A DNA stretch of 41,108 nucleotides from Accumulibacter sp. (GTDB taxonomy: Bacteria; Pseudomonadota; Gammaproteobacteria; Burkholderiales; Rhodocyclaceae): positions 1 to 41,108 of the forward strand of contig JAISAZ010000106.1 of the NCBI GenBank assembly GCA_031266435.1, in the 5' to 3' direction. Both the position numbers and the translations under genes were made by a program. The notes beneath the pieces were generated by a model, which did no database searches, was not told the origin of the DNA, and was given only the letters and a program-made list of their open reading frames with translations. Positions 33,860 to 41,108 of the stretch are shown in pieces. How positions within the stretch are numbered: position 1 is the stretch's first letter; the number at the start of each line of letters is the position of its first letter.

Positions 33860-36064
33860 ATGCGAGAATTTTCCGGCGCGTGGATGCGCAATTCGGGCGA
33901 CTTCTGGGGCGGGCTCGCCGCGATGCTCGTCACGCTACCCGCCTCCGTGGCTTTCGGGGTGACCGTCTACTCGACCATCGGCCATCAGTTCGCGGCTTTC
34001 GGCGTACTCGCCGGCATCCTCGGTTCGGCGGCGCTCGGCATCATCGCCTCGACCTTCGGCGGAACCGACCGCCTGATCACCGCGCCTTGCGCGCCCGCCG
34101 CCGTCGTTCTGACCGCGTTTACGATCCAACTGACCTCGGACGGGATGGAACCCGTCTCAATCGTTCTGATGATCACCGTCCTCGGCATTCTCAGCGGACT
34201 GATCCAGGTATGGCTCGGATTCATGAACATCGGCGGGCTGATCCGCTACGTCCCCTACCCCGTCGTGAGCGGCTTCCTGGGCGGCGTCGGCCTGATCACG
34301 ATCGGCAGTCAAATCCCCGAATTTCTCGGTATGCCGCCCGACATGTCGTGGTTCGGCTGCCTCCTGGCGGTCGACGCGTGGGATTGGCGCTCGATCACGA
34401 TAGGCGTCGTCACGATCGCGACGCTTTTCGTGTCGCCGCGCTTCGTGAAAAGCGTTCCCGGAACGATTCTCGGCCTCGCCGCCGGGTGCGCCGCGTACGC
34501 GATGATCGCCGTGCTCGACCCCTCGATGCGCCAACTCGAAAACAACGCGCTCGTCGTCGGCCCGCTGGGCGCGACCGGACACGGCTACGTCGCGCTGATC
34601 AGCGACCGCTGGCGTCAGATCGGCGAACTCAGGCTTTCGCAGGTCGCCGCCTTGATCGGCAGCGCGCTCACGCTGGCGGCGCTCCTCTCGATCGACACGC
34701 TGAAAACGAGCGTCGTTCTCGACCGGATGACGCGCTCGCAACACGACCCGAACCGCGAACTGACCGCGCAAGGATTCTCCAACATCGTCGCTTCGGCGAT
34801 CGGCGGAATGCCGGGCGCGGGGATGATGGGCGCGTCGCTCATCAACCTTTCGAGCGGAGGAAAAACGCGGATTTCGGGCATCGCCGCGGGCGCGCTGACC
34901 CTGATCGCCGCACTCGTCTTCGGGAGCTTCATCGCGTGGATTCCGGTCGCCGCGCTCGGCGGCCTTTTGATCGTCGTCGGCATCCGAATGATCGATATCG
35001 ACGCCTTCCGTCTTCTCGAATCGCGTTCGACGGTGCTGGATTTTTGCGTCGTCCTGCTCGTCGTCGTCGTTTCACTCTTCGTCCACCTGATCGCGGCGGC
35101 GGCGGCGGGCGTCGTCCTCTCGATCCTTCTCTTCCTGCGCGAGCAGGTCGGCGGGAGCGTCATCCGCCGCAAGAGCTTCGTCGCCGAACGCTCGTCGACA
35201 TGGGTGCGCTCGGAGACCGAAATGCGTATCCTCGAACAGAAAAAGGAATCGGGTGTCATCTACGAGTTGCAAGGCAGTCTCTTTTTCGGAACGGCGTACC
35301 AGCTCTACCTGGCGCTCAAGCCGGAACTCGAAAAAACGGAGTACCTGATCCTCGACATGCAGCGCGTCCAGTCGATCGACGTGACGGCCGCGCAAACGCT
35401 GATCCAGGCGCGCGACGTGCTGGCCGAACGCGGCGCACCGCTCCTGCTCTCGAATATCCGCGGGACGCCGAGCCGGAATTTCAGAGAGTTTCTCGACCTT
35501 TCCGGCCTGACTTCCGAAGGCGGAAACGTGATCATCGAGCCGACGCTCGAAGCGGCGATCGAATGGGTCGAAAAACGCCTGATCGGTGAGGCGTCGGCAT
35601 CCGATGAAGAAGCGCCGCCGCTCGAATTGCCCGAAATCGGGCTTTTCAGGGATTGCAAACCCGACACGCTCGAAGACCTCGAAGCCAATATGGAAAAGCG
35701 CCGTTACCAGACGGGCGAAGTCATCTTTTCGCTGGGCGACTCGGACACGAACCTCTATTTCGTCCGCGCCGGACGGGTCAATCTCATGGGCTACGTCGGC
35801 GGAAGCTCGCAGCCCTACCACGTCACGACGCACGAACCCGGCGAATTTTTCGGCGGGCTGAGCTTTCTCGACAAACGCCCACGCGACAACGACGCCGTCG
35901 CGCTGACCGACGTCGAATGCTACGTGCTGAGCCCCGAAAAGCTCGCTCTCCTGGCCAGCGAACACAGGCGTACCGCCTTCGTTCTCGCCACCCACCTCGC
36001 CGAAGTGCTCGCGGTCAGGCTCAGGCACGCGAGCAGCAAGTTAAAGCTTCTTGAGGAGAATTGA
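33860..36064 (+). CDS. SulP anion transporter fused to STAS and cNMP-binding domains
   Basis: 734 residues in three parts. Residues about 10-430 form a SulP/SLC26 transport domain with 10 or more membrane segments (GGTDRLITAPCAPAAVVLTA, GGMPGAGMMGASLINLSSGG). About 455-570 is a STAS domain (LQGSLFFGTAYQL, then YLILDMQRVQSIDVTAAQTL). About 600-725 is a cyclic-nucleotide-binding fold (GEVIFSLGDSDTNLYFVRAG, HEPGEFFGGLSFLDKRPRDN). The substrate may be sulfate, bicarbonate or another anion; it cannot be read from sequence. The cNMP-like domain lacks a clear Arg-Ala of the phosphate-binding cassette (the region reads FLDKRPRDNDAVAL), so it may not bind a nucleotide. It stands alone, divergent from glgP. 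Confidence 0.92.
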   Translation: MREFSGAWMRNSGDFWGGLAAMLVTLPASVAFGVTVYSTIGHQFAAFGVLAGILGSAALGIIASTFGGTDRLITAPCAPAAVVLTAFTIQLTSDGMEPVSIVLMITVLGILSGLIQVWLGFMNIGGLIRYVPYPVVSGFLGGVGLITIGSQIPEFLGMPPDMSWFGCLLAVDAWDWRSITIGVVTIATLFVSPRFVKSVPGTILGLAAGCAAYAMIAVLDPSMRQLENNALVVGPLGATGHGYVALISDRWRQIGELRLSQVAALIGSALTLAALLSIDTLKTSVVLDRMTRSQHDPNRELTAQGFSNIVASAIGGMPGAGMMGASLINLSSGGKTRISGIAAGALTLIAALVFGSFIAWIPVAALGGLLIVVGIRMIDIDAFRLLESRSTVLDFCVVLLVVVVSLFVHLIAAAAAGVVLSILLFLREQVGGSVIRRKSFVAERSSTWVRSETEMRILEQKKESGVIYELQGSLFFGTAYQLYLALKPELEKTEYLILDMQRVQSIDVTAAQTLIQARDVLAERGAPLLLSNIRGTPSRNFREFLDLSGLTSEGGNVIIEPTLEAAIEWVEKRLIGEASASDEEAPPLELPEIGLFRDCKPDTLEDLEANMEKRRYQTGEVIFSLGDSDTNLYFVRAGRVNLMGYVGGSSQPYHVTTHEPGEFFGGLSFLDKRPRDNDAVALTDVECYVLSPEKLALLASEHRRTAFVLATHLAEVLAVRLRHASSKLKLLEEN

Positions 36065-36154
36065 TTCCTTTTCGAGAATCGCTCGGTCGACTTCGCCGTG
36101 CGGGACGCGAGACCTGCGCGCGGGCGGCAGCCAATAATGCTCGGAGGCGGAATA

Positions 36155-36243
36155 GTCAGCGGCGGCGTTACCGCCGGGGAAAAGCAACAAAATACCGATC
36201 GGTTTTCTTCTGTCTCCCGTCTCCTGACATCTGATCCCTGAAA
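36155..36243. repeat. Repeat modules after the SulP gene
   Basis: AGCGGCGGCGTTACCGCCGGGG (split hairpin, about 36159-36180), GGAAAAGCAACAAAATACCG with CGATCGGTTTTC (about 36177-36206), and a degenerate CTGTCTCCTGACATCTGATC tract (about 36209-36240). The same order recurs at 40244-40320. Confidence 0.7.
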
Positions 36244-36645
36244 CTATATCCGCCCTTCCATGACGCGCCGTGCGGCCTCGACCAGGAAGCCGCTACGCGT
36301 CGCGCCGCGTTCTTTCGCGTAGGTGTCGATTTTCGCCAGCACTCGGCGCGGCACGGTGATGTTGATCTTTTCGGACTTGCCGTCGAAGCGCGAGACGTCC
36401 ATATCTACGAGTGCCCACACCCCCTCGGCAAAATCAGGATCGGCGCGGTGTTCCGTGATGCGGCGCGGCAGGGGGAGTTCCTCGCCTTCTTCGACCAAAC
36501 CCTCCAAATGTAGCTCGATCGCTTCTTTGACCGACGCAAAAGCATCCTCGAAGGTATCGCCCGCCGAAAAGCACCCCGGAAGATCGGGAACGGTCACGCC
36601 GTAGCGAACGCCATCGTCGGTGTGTAGAACTACGGGAAATTGCAT
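36244..36645 (-). CDS. Orphan HicB-family antitoxin
   Basis: 133 residues. An N-terminal HicB partial-RNase-H-like fold (VVLHTDDGVRYGVTVPDLPG, CFSAGDTFEDAFASVKEAIE) is followed by a C-terminal ribbon-helix-helix DNA-binding part (INITVPRRVLAKIDTYAKER, GATRSGFLVEAARRVMEG). HicB normally neutralises the HicA mRNA interferase encoded just upstream and represses the pair. Here only 78 bp separate it from mlaF, and no HicA frame is visible on either side. It may be a stand-alone regulator or the survivor of a lost toxin-antitoxin pair. Confidence 0.88.
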   Translation of the reverse strand: MQFPVVLHTDDGVRYGVTVPDLPGCFSAGDTFEDAFASVKEAIELHLEGLVEEGEELPLPRRITEHRADPDFAEGVWALVDMDVSRFDGKSEKINITVPRRVLAKIDTYAKERGATRSGFLVEAARRVMEGRI

Positions 36646-36663
36646 TGTCGCCTCCTGTTTCCA

Positions 36664-36785
36664 ACCCGCCTGCCTACTTTCGTTGCAGGCTCAGATGAAA
36701 ACCGATCGGTGTTTCAAAGCTCTTTAAACGGCGGCGAAGCCGCCGCTAACTGATCTGTCTCCTGTCTCCTGATGCCTGATCCCTG
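36664..36785. repeat. Repeat modules overlapping the 3' end of mlaF
   Basis: CAGATGAAAACCGATCGG with TGTTTCAAAGCT (about 36692-36722) is nearly identical to 17615-17643. GGCGGCGAAGCCGCC is at 36730-36744, and a degenerate CTGTCTCCTGATGCCTGATC tract is at about 36757-36785. The last two modules lie inside the mlaF reading frame. Confidence 0.75.
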
Positions 36786-37527
36786 CTGGCGCAAAAAAAC
36801 TCTGGATGAACGGATGGTCGATGCGCGAGACTTCTTCCAGAGGGCCGCTCGCGATGATGTGTTTGTCCGCCAATACCGCCGCGTGCGTCGCCAGGGCGTT
36901 CAGGGTTTCCAGATCGTGCGTGACCATCACGACGGTAAATTTGAGGTCTTTTTGCAAGCTGGCGATGAGACCGACGAAACTCGCGGCGCGGTCGGGGTCG
37001 AGACCCGCCGTCGGCTCGTCGAGTACGAGCAGTTCGGGTTCGAGCGCCAAGGCTCTCGCGAGCGCCGCGCGCTTGACCATTCCGCCGGACAGTTCCGCCG
37101 GCATCAGCGTACCGTGAATCGGTTCGAGCCCGACCATCGCGAGCTTCATGAGCACCAGATCGCGGATCATCGCTTCGTCGAGGGCGTGGAGTTCTCTCAA
37201 GGGGAAGGCGACGTTGTCGAATACCGAGAGCGCCGAAAAAAGTGCGCCCTGCTGGAAGAGCATACCGAAGCGGCGGCAGAGATTTTTCCGAACGCCGGGG
37301 TCGGGGTCGAGGACGGCTTGGCCGAAAAGCCGGATCGTCCCTTCGTTGGGGACTTGCAAGCCGACGATCTCGCGGATCAGCGTCGTTTTCCCGCTGCCCG
37401 ACCCGCCGACGAGCGCGAAAATCTGCCCTTGACCGATGTCGAGATCGAGTCCTTCGTGGATGACGAGGTCTTTGAAGCGGGTACTTACTTTCCGTGCTTC
37501 GACGACGTTCGGCAGGGGTGTATTCAT
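36724..37527 (-). CDS. mlaF: Phospholipid-transport ATPase MlaF
   Basis: 267 residues. ABC-ATPase motifs: Walker A GGSGSGKTT (about 40-48), Q-loop FGMLFQQGALFS, signature LSGGMVKRAALARALAL, Walker B LLVLDEPTAGLDP, and switch His in VMVTHDLETL. The pattern LFQQGALFSALSVFDNVAFP is typical of MlaF, the engine that with MlaE moves phospholipids to keep outer-membrane lipid asymmetry. It starts 4 nt after mlaE. The last 17 or so residues (GIRHQETGDRSVSGGFAAV) are encoded by dispersed intergenic repeat modules, so the native C-terminus has probably been replaced. The MCE protein gene mlaD, expected next, is absent. Confidence 0.9.
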   Translation of the reverse strand: MNTPLPNVVEARKVSTRFKDLVIHEGLDLDIGQGQIFALVGGSGSGKTTLIREIVGLQVPNEGTIRLFGQAVLDPDPGVRKNLCRRFGMLFQQGALFSALSVFDNVAFPLRELHALDEAMIRDLVLMKLAMVGLEPIHGTLMPAELSGGMVKRAALARALALEPELLVLDEPTAGLDPDRAASFVGLIASLQKDLKFTVVMVTHDLETLNALATHAAVLADKHIIASGPLEEVSRIDHPFIQSFFAPAGIRHQETGDRSVSGGFAAV

Positions 37528-37531
37528 CGCT

Positions 37532-38650
37532 TCACACGCCTCCCGGCATGCCGACGCCGCGCGTCAGGATGGCAAAAAGCGCGTCGACGAGGATGACCGT
37601 CGTGATCGCCGTGACGACGGCGGTCGTCGTGTTCGTCGACAGGCTTTCGGTGTTCGGGCGTATCTTCAGTCCGAAATGGCACGAGACGAGTGCGATCAGC
37701 GCGCCGAAAAAGAAGCCCTTTCCGAGGCCGATCCAGACGTTCGCAAACGGAACGGCGCGCGGCAGGGACTCGATGAAGTAGTGGTACGAGAGACCCATTT
37801 CGAGGTTCGCCGAGACCATTCCGCCGAAGATTCCCGCGGACGAACACCACAGGACGAGGAGAGGCATCGTGACCGAGAGCGCGAGGACTTTCGGCAAAAC
37901 GAGCCGCAGAGAACGCGAAACGCCCATGATCGCCAGCGCGTCGATTTCTTCGGTGACGCGCATCGCGCCGATTTGCGCCGTCATCGCCGACCCCGACCGG
38001 CCCGCGACGAGGACGGCGACGATCACGGGGCCGAGTTCGCGGATGACGCTGATTCCGAGCAGGTTGACGATGTAGGTGTCCGCGCCGAAATTCTTGAGCT
38101 GGAGCGCCGAGAGAAACGACAGGACGATCCCGATCAGGAAGCCGACGAGCGCCGTTACGGGAAGCGCCATGACGCCGCTTTTGTAGATCGACGCCGAGAA
38201 TTCGCGGAAGGGGATTTCCTTTGGGTGCGCGAACAGGTAGGCCACGTCGAGAACGAGTTGCCCGACGAGCGCGACGATCTCAATGAGGTTCTGGTACGCG
38301 GTCAGCATCGCGTGGCCGAGCAGGACGACGACGGGGAAAGGCTCGCGCGGCGGCGCGGCGCCGTCGTCGATCGGGACGGCTTCGATGCGCTTGATGGCAT
38401 CGCGCTGCGCTTCGGAAATCGTGAGCGAATCGGGCCAGCGGCGCCCCCACACGCGCCAGAGAAGGTCCGCGCCCGCGCTGTCGAGGCGCAGAACCGCCTC
38501 CAGGTTCCACGCGGCATTTTTCGCGTGGAGGGTCTTCAACTTCTTTTCGACCGCGTCCGTCGAGAGCAACTTTGAAAGCGTCCAGTCGCCCGAAAGCGCG
38601 ACGAAGAAGCGCCCGTCCTTCTCTTCGCTCTTTACTTCGATGTCCGGCAT
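37532..38650 (-). CDS. mlaE: Phospholipid-transport permease MlaE with N-terminal STAS-like domain
   Basis: 372 residues. Residues about 1-100 form a small STAS-like domain (FFVALSGDWTLSKLL...RLDSAGADLL) that in many bacteria is fused to the permease. About 120-370 is the MlaE domain with about five to six membrane segments and the conserved GPVIVAVLVAGRSGSAMTAQ plus EEIDALAIMGVSRSLRLVLP. It pairs with MlaF. The gene is 18 nt after ppx, so ppx-mlaE-mlaF probably share a transcript. Confidence 0.92.
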   Translation of the reverse strand: MPDIEVKSEEKDGRFFVALSGDWTLSKLLSTDAVEKKLKTLHAKNAAWNLEAVLRLDSAGADLLWRVWGRRWPDSLTISEAQRDAIKRIEAVPIDDGAAPPREPFPVVVLLGHAMLTAYQNLIEIVALVGQLVLDVAYLFAHPKEIPFREFSASIYKSGVMALPVTALVGFLIGIVLSFLSALQLKNFGADTYIVNLLGISVIRELGPVIVAVLVAGRSGSAMTAQIGAMRVTEEIDALAIMGVSRSLRLVLPKVLALSVTMPLLVLWCSSAGIFGGMVSANLEMGLSYHYFIESLPRAVPFANVWIGLGKGFFFGALIALVSCHFGLKIRPNTESLSTNTTTAVVTAITTVILVDALFAILTRGVGMPGGV

Positions 38651-38668
38651 CGTTCGCTCCGGCCCGCG

Positions 38669-40147
38669 TCAACGCCCGACGCGCAGCGTGCGGCCGACAC
38701 GCTGCCAGAACACGGCTTCTTCTTCGAGCGTCGCGGCGGTCAGCGGATTGGCGCGCAGCCAGCTTTTCTGGAAATCGGCCAAAAAGCCGTTTTCGGCGAT
38801 TTGAATGTCGAAAAGCGGCAAGGGCGCATCGTCGCGCGAACGGTGGAGCAAGACCGCCATCCGCAGACAGAAGAGAGTGATCCACGTCGCGTCGTCGAGC
38901 GTCGGGAGCTTTTCGAGTTTGCCGCGCTGACCGAGGATCAAGGTCGAAAGATACTCCTGGTCTTTCCTTGAGAATCCCGGCATATCCGCGTACGTCACGA
39001 TATACGCGCCGTGCTTGTGGAAGCCGTTGTGCGCGATCGAAATCCCGATTTCATGCAGATTCGCTGCCCAGTGCAGAAAACGCGCGCACGCCTCGTATTC
39101 GCGCACATCGCGCCGCATCAGTCGGTCGAGAAGCGCGAGCGCCGTTCCGCCGACGCGTCGGGCCTGCGCTTCGTCGACCTGGTAGCGCTTCATGAATTCG
39201 CGGACGGTGAGGTCGCGCATGTCCTTGTGTTGAAACCGACCGAGCAGGTCGTAAAGCGCGCCGAGCCGCAGGGCGCCGTCGGAATAGACCATCCGGTCGA
39301 CGCCGAGTTCCGAAAAGATCGCCAGCATGATCGCTATGCCGCCGGGGAAGACGGGAACGCGGTCCGCGCGAAGCCCCGAAAGCGCGACGTCGCCCGCCGA
39401 CCCGGCGCGGACGATCAGCGCTTTCAACTTGGCGAGGCCTTCGAAACTGATGCCGTCGCGCCCGTCGGGGTTGAGCTTGTTCTCTTCGAGCAGGATCGCG
39501 ATCGCGTGCGCCGTCCCCGATGTCGCGACGACTTCCGACCATCCGGCTTTTCGGAAGGTCTTTGCGATCGTTTGGACTTCGCGCGCCGCGGCGACCTCGG
39601 CTTCGTTGAAATTCTCCTTATCGACGCGCCCGTCGGGAAAGAAGCGCAGCGAATAGCTGACGCAACCCATGAACAGCGATTCCATCAAAAAGGTTTCGGC
39701 CTGCCGGCCGATCGTCAGTTCGGTCGAACCGCCGCCGATGTCGACGACAAGGCGTTTTTCGGGCGACGGCAGCGCCTGCAAGGCGCCGAGGTAGATCAGG
39801 CGCGCTTCCTCACGCCCCGCGATGACTTCGACCGGGAAGCCCAGCGCCTTCTCCGCCCTGGGAATGAACGCCTTCGCGTTTTTCGCCACGCGGAAGGTAT
39901 TCGTCGCGACGACGCGCACGGCTTCGGGCTGAAACCCGCGCAAACGCTCACCAAAGCGCGACAAGGTCTCGATCGCGCGCAACTGCGCCGCTTCGTCGAG
40001 GTTTTTGTCCGGCGTCAGCCCGGAAGCCAGACGGACCGACTCCTTGAGCACGTCGAGTGGGTAGATCTGCTCGTCCACGACGCGCCCGATCTGCATGCAG
40101 AAGCTGTTCGACCCAAGGTCGACCGCGGCAATCTGTTCGTAGCCCAT
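38669..40147 (-). CDS. ppx: Exopolyphosphatase / pppGpp phosphatase
   Basis: 492 residues of the Ppx/GppA family. The ASKHA-fold motifs are present: AAVDLGSNSFCMQIGRV (phosphate 1), VVATNTFRVAKN, LVVDIGGGSTELTIG (phosphate 2) and VATSGTAHAIA. The C-terminal half is the HD-like helical domain of full-length Ppx (LHEIGISIAHNGFHKHGAYI). It removes phosphate from long polyphosphate chains and may also act on pppGpp. Ppx and GppA cannot be separated reliably by eye; length and context favour Ppx. Confidence 0.93.
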   Translation of the reverse strand: MGYEQIAAVDLGSNSFCMQIGRVVDEQIYPLDVLKESVRLASGLTPDKNLDEAAQLRAIETLSRFGERLRGFQPEAVRVVATNTFRVAKNAKAFIPRAEKALGFPVEVIAGREEARLIYLGALQALPSPEKRLVVDIGGGSTELTIGRQAETFLMESLFMGCVSYSLRFFPDGRVDKENFNEAEVAAAREVQTIAKTFRKAGWSEVVATSGTAHAIAILLEENKLNPDGRDGISFEGLAKLKALIVRAGSAGDVALSGLRADRVPVFPGGIAIMLAIFSELGVDRMVYSDGALRLGALYDLLGRFQHKDMRDLTVREFMKRYQVDEAQARRVGGTALALLDRLMRRDVREYEACARFLHWAANLHEIGISIAHNGFHKHGAYIVTYADMPGFSRKDQEYLSTLILGQRGKLEKLPTLDDATWITLFCLRMAVLLHRSRDDAPLPLFDIQIAENGFLADFQKSWLRANPLTAATLEEEAVFWQRVGRTLRVGR

Positions 40148-40197
40148 GAGCTTTACCGAGCGATAAGGTTTATTCCCGATTCTAACATCCCGGCGCC

Positions 40198-40360
40198 TCG
40201 TATCAGGTATCAGGAATCAGGAGACAGGGATCAGATCGGTCAGCGGCGGCTTCGCCGCCGGGGAAAAGCAACAAAATGGCGATCGGTTTTCATCTGATCC
40301 CTGATACCTGACATCTGTCCTCTGAACTATAGGTTGGGGTGAGCGCAACGATGCCCAACA
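40198..40360. repeat. Intergenic repeat cluster 4
   Basis: Upstream of ppx: ATCAGGTATCAGGAATCAGG tract (about 40203-40235), GGCGGCTTCGCCGCC hairpin (about 40245-40259), GGGGAAAAGCAACAAAATGG with CGATCGGTTTTCATCTG (about 40260-40296), a second CCTGATACCTGACATCTG tract and a TAGGTTGGGGTGAGC...GATGCCCAAC palindrome (40328-40359). No gene is seen in 40148-40429. Confidence 0.75.
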
Positions 40361-40429
40361 TCAGAGGCCGGAGGACAAGGTTCGGCCTACCGCGCCGGCC
40401 GAGTTGAAAAAGCTCAGGCGTGGCGTGTT

Positions 40430-40936
40430 TTATTTGACAAGCTCCGCGTCAGAAATATACTTTATCCACAGATCGAAGTTGGGATTGGCCTTGCTTTTAT
40501 AGTAGGCATACTGCAAATTGGCGACCCCGTTTTCAACATAGTCGAATCTCATGATCGCTTCCTGCGCCGGGAAACCACCGCAACCGCCATCGCTCCAACG
40601 ATAAATCACGTTAAAAGGCTCATTTTTCAGGAAAGTCGTCTGAAGAGACGGACAATCTTTCCGTAGCCCGGATACTGTCAATTCGACAAGGGCGCGAAAC
40701 CTTTCTTTTGGAAAAATTCGGTATGACTGAGTGACCAACTGAGTCCAGGATTCTATTTTCTCACCTCCTTGGGTCAGTTCGACCAAATACTCAGTCCCTC
40801 GTTTTTGCTCAAACGCTGTTTTCCAAACCTCATTTTCCGGAAAAGTCATTTTCCACGTGGGGGAAGATTCCGCGGCAAAAGAGGACGTTGCCAGAAACAT
40901 CAGAAGACAAGAGAGAATACGCATATGAACTTTCAT
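40430..40936 (-). CDS. Small secreted protein of unknown function
   Basis: 168 residues from the ATG at 40936 (MKVHMRILSCLLMFLATSSF); the ATG at 40924 is a near alternative. A signal peptide with cleavage after SSFA is clear. The mature part has two cysteines in the segments KDCPSL and GGCGGF that could form a disulfide in the periplasm. I recognise no family. It lies between a repeat cluster and a transposase fragment and is lower in G+C than ppx, so it may be acquired. Confidence 0.65.
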   Translation of the reverse strand: MKVHMRILSCLLMFLATSSFAAESSPTWKMTFPENEVWKTAFEQKRGTEYLVELTQGGEKIESWTQLVTQSYRIFPKERFRALVELTVSGLRKDCPSLQTTFLKNEPFNVIYRWSDGGCGGFPAQEAIMRFDYVENGVANLQYAYYKSKANPNFDLWIKYISDAELVK

Positions 40937-40973
40937 GTGTCCAGGGTTGGAGCAGGGCGATTGCACCTAAAGA

Positions 40974-41108
40974 TCATAAAGGAGCCATACCCAAGACACG
41001 CATCCGCTCATCGTCATCCCAAGCGGCTCTCTTGCGTCGCGAACGAACGCTTTTCTTCGGATGCGTTTTATCGAGTTTGAGCGCATTGAGAATGAGCCTG
41101 CGGATGAT
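40974..41108 (-). CDS. Transposase C-terminus, ISAs1/IS4-like (partial)
   Basis: The last 44 codons of a frame that enters from beyond the right edge. The residues ILNALKLDKTHPKKSVRSRR followed by KRAAWDDDERMRVLG resemble the C-terminal end of ISAs1-type DDE transposases, which finish with a Leu-rich helix, an RxKR run and a W-D-D patch. The family call is from this short tail only. No terminal inverted repeat could be identified after the stop at 40974. Confidence 0.55.
   Translation of the reverse strand: MIRRLILNALKLDKTHPKKSVRSRRKRAAWDDDERMRVLGMAPL

Overview
The window looks like chromosomal DNA of a flagellated, Gram-negative proteobacterium. It encodes both L- and P-ring proteins, a FlgJ with a muramidase half, a sigma-54 promoter ahead of flgB, and MlaE/MlaF, Ppx and SulP proteins of beta/gammaproteobacterial style. 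A betaproteobacterium is my best guess (low confidence, no search possible). Most of the window is GC-rich; roughly the first 4.9 kb is visibly poorer in G+C.

Layout. (1) 237-4902, plus strand: a decaying island of small membrane proteins plus a Sel1-repeat protein. Part of it is duplicated with its leader, and three genes are broken or read in two frames. (2) 5432-17309, minus strand: a complete flgBCDEFGHIJKL rod/hook operon read from a textbook sigma-54 promoter at 17346-17360, followed by a proline-rich lipoprotein gene. Two palindromic elements interrupt it: a 235-bp MITE-like element inside the flgI signal-peptide codons and a 305-bp inverted-repeat block between flgI and flgJ. (3) 17977-19659, plus: a secreted passenger-like protein with about ten 25-residue Gly-Gly repeats and no beta-barrel. 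(4) 19764-20897: a cobalamin riboswitch with a following terminator but no intact gene behind it, then a yhcG-type nuclease pseudogene. (5) 20980-25063, minus: a WYL regulator, a HIRAN-domain protein with a Tat-like signal, a tail-anchored protein and a conserved DUF protein in a tight cluster, plus one further unknown gene. (6) 25158-33397, minus: glgP-glgB-glgX-malQ, four overlapping glycogen/maltodextrin genes. (7) 33860-36064, plus: a SulP-STAS-cyclic-nucleotide-binding fusion. (8) 36244-40147, minus: ppx, mlaE and mlaF, then an orphan hicB. (9) 40430 to the end: a small secreted protein and the C-terminus of a transposase.

The gaps between gene blocks are filled by a modular set of intergenic repeats: several hairpin types and 7-8-bp degenerate tandem tracts, recombined in different orders. 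In at least one case (mlaF) they supply the last codons of a gene.

Functional links. The flg genes build rod, hook, rings and hook-filament junction. The glg/malQ genes break down and remodel glycogen. MlaE/F moves phospholipids between membranes, but its usual MCE partner gene is missing here. The strongest candidates for something unusual are the in-frame MITE in flgI, the orphan B12 riboswitch, the exported-HIRAN operon and the barrel-less repeat passenger.
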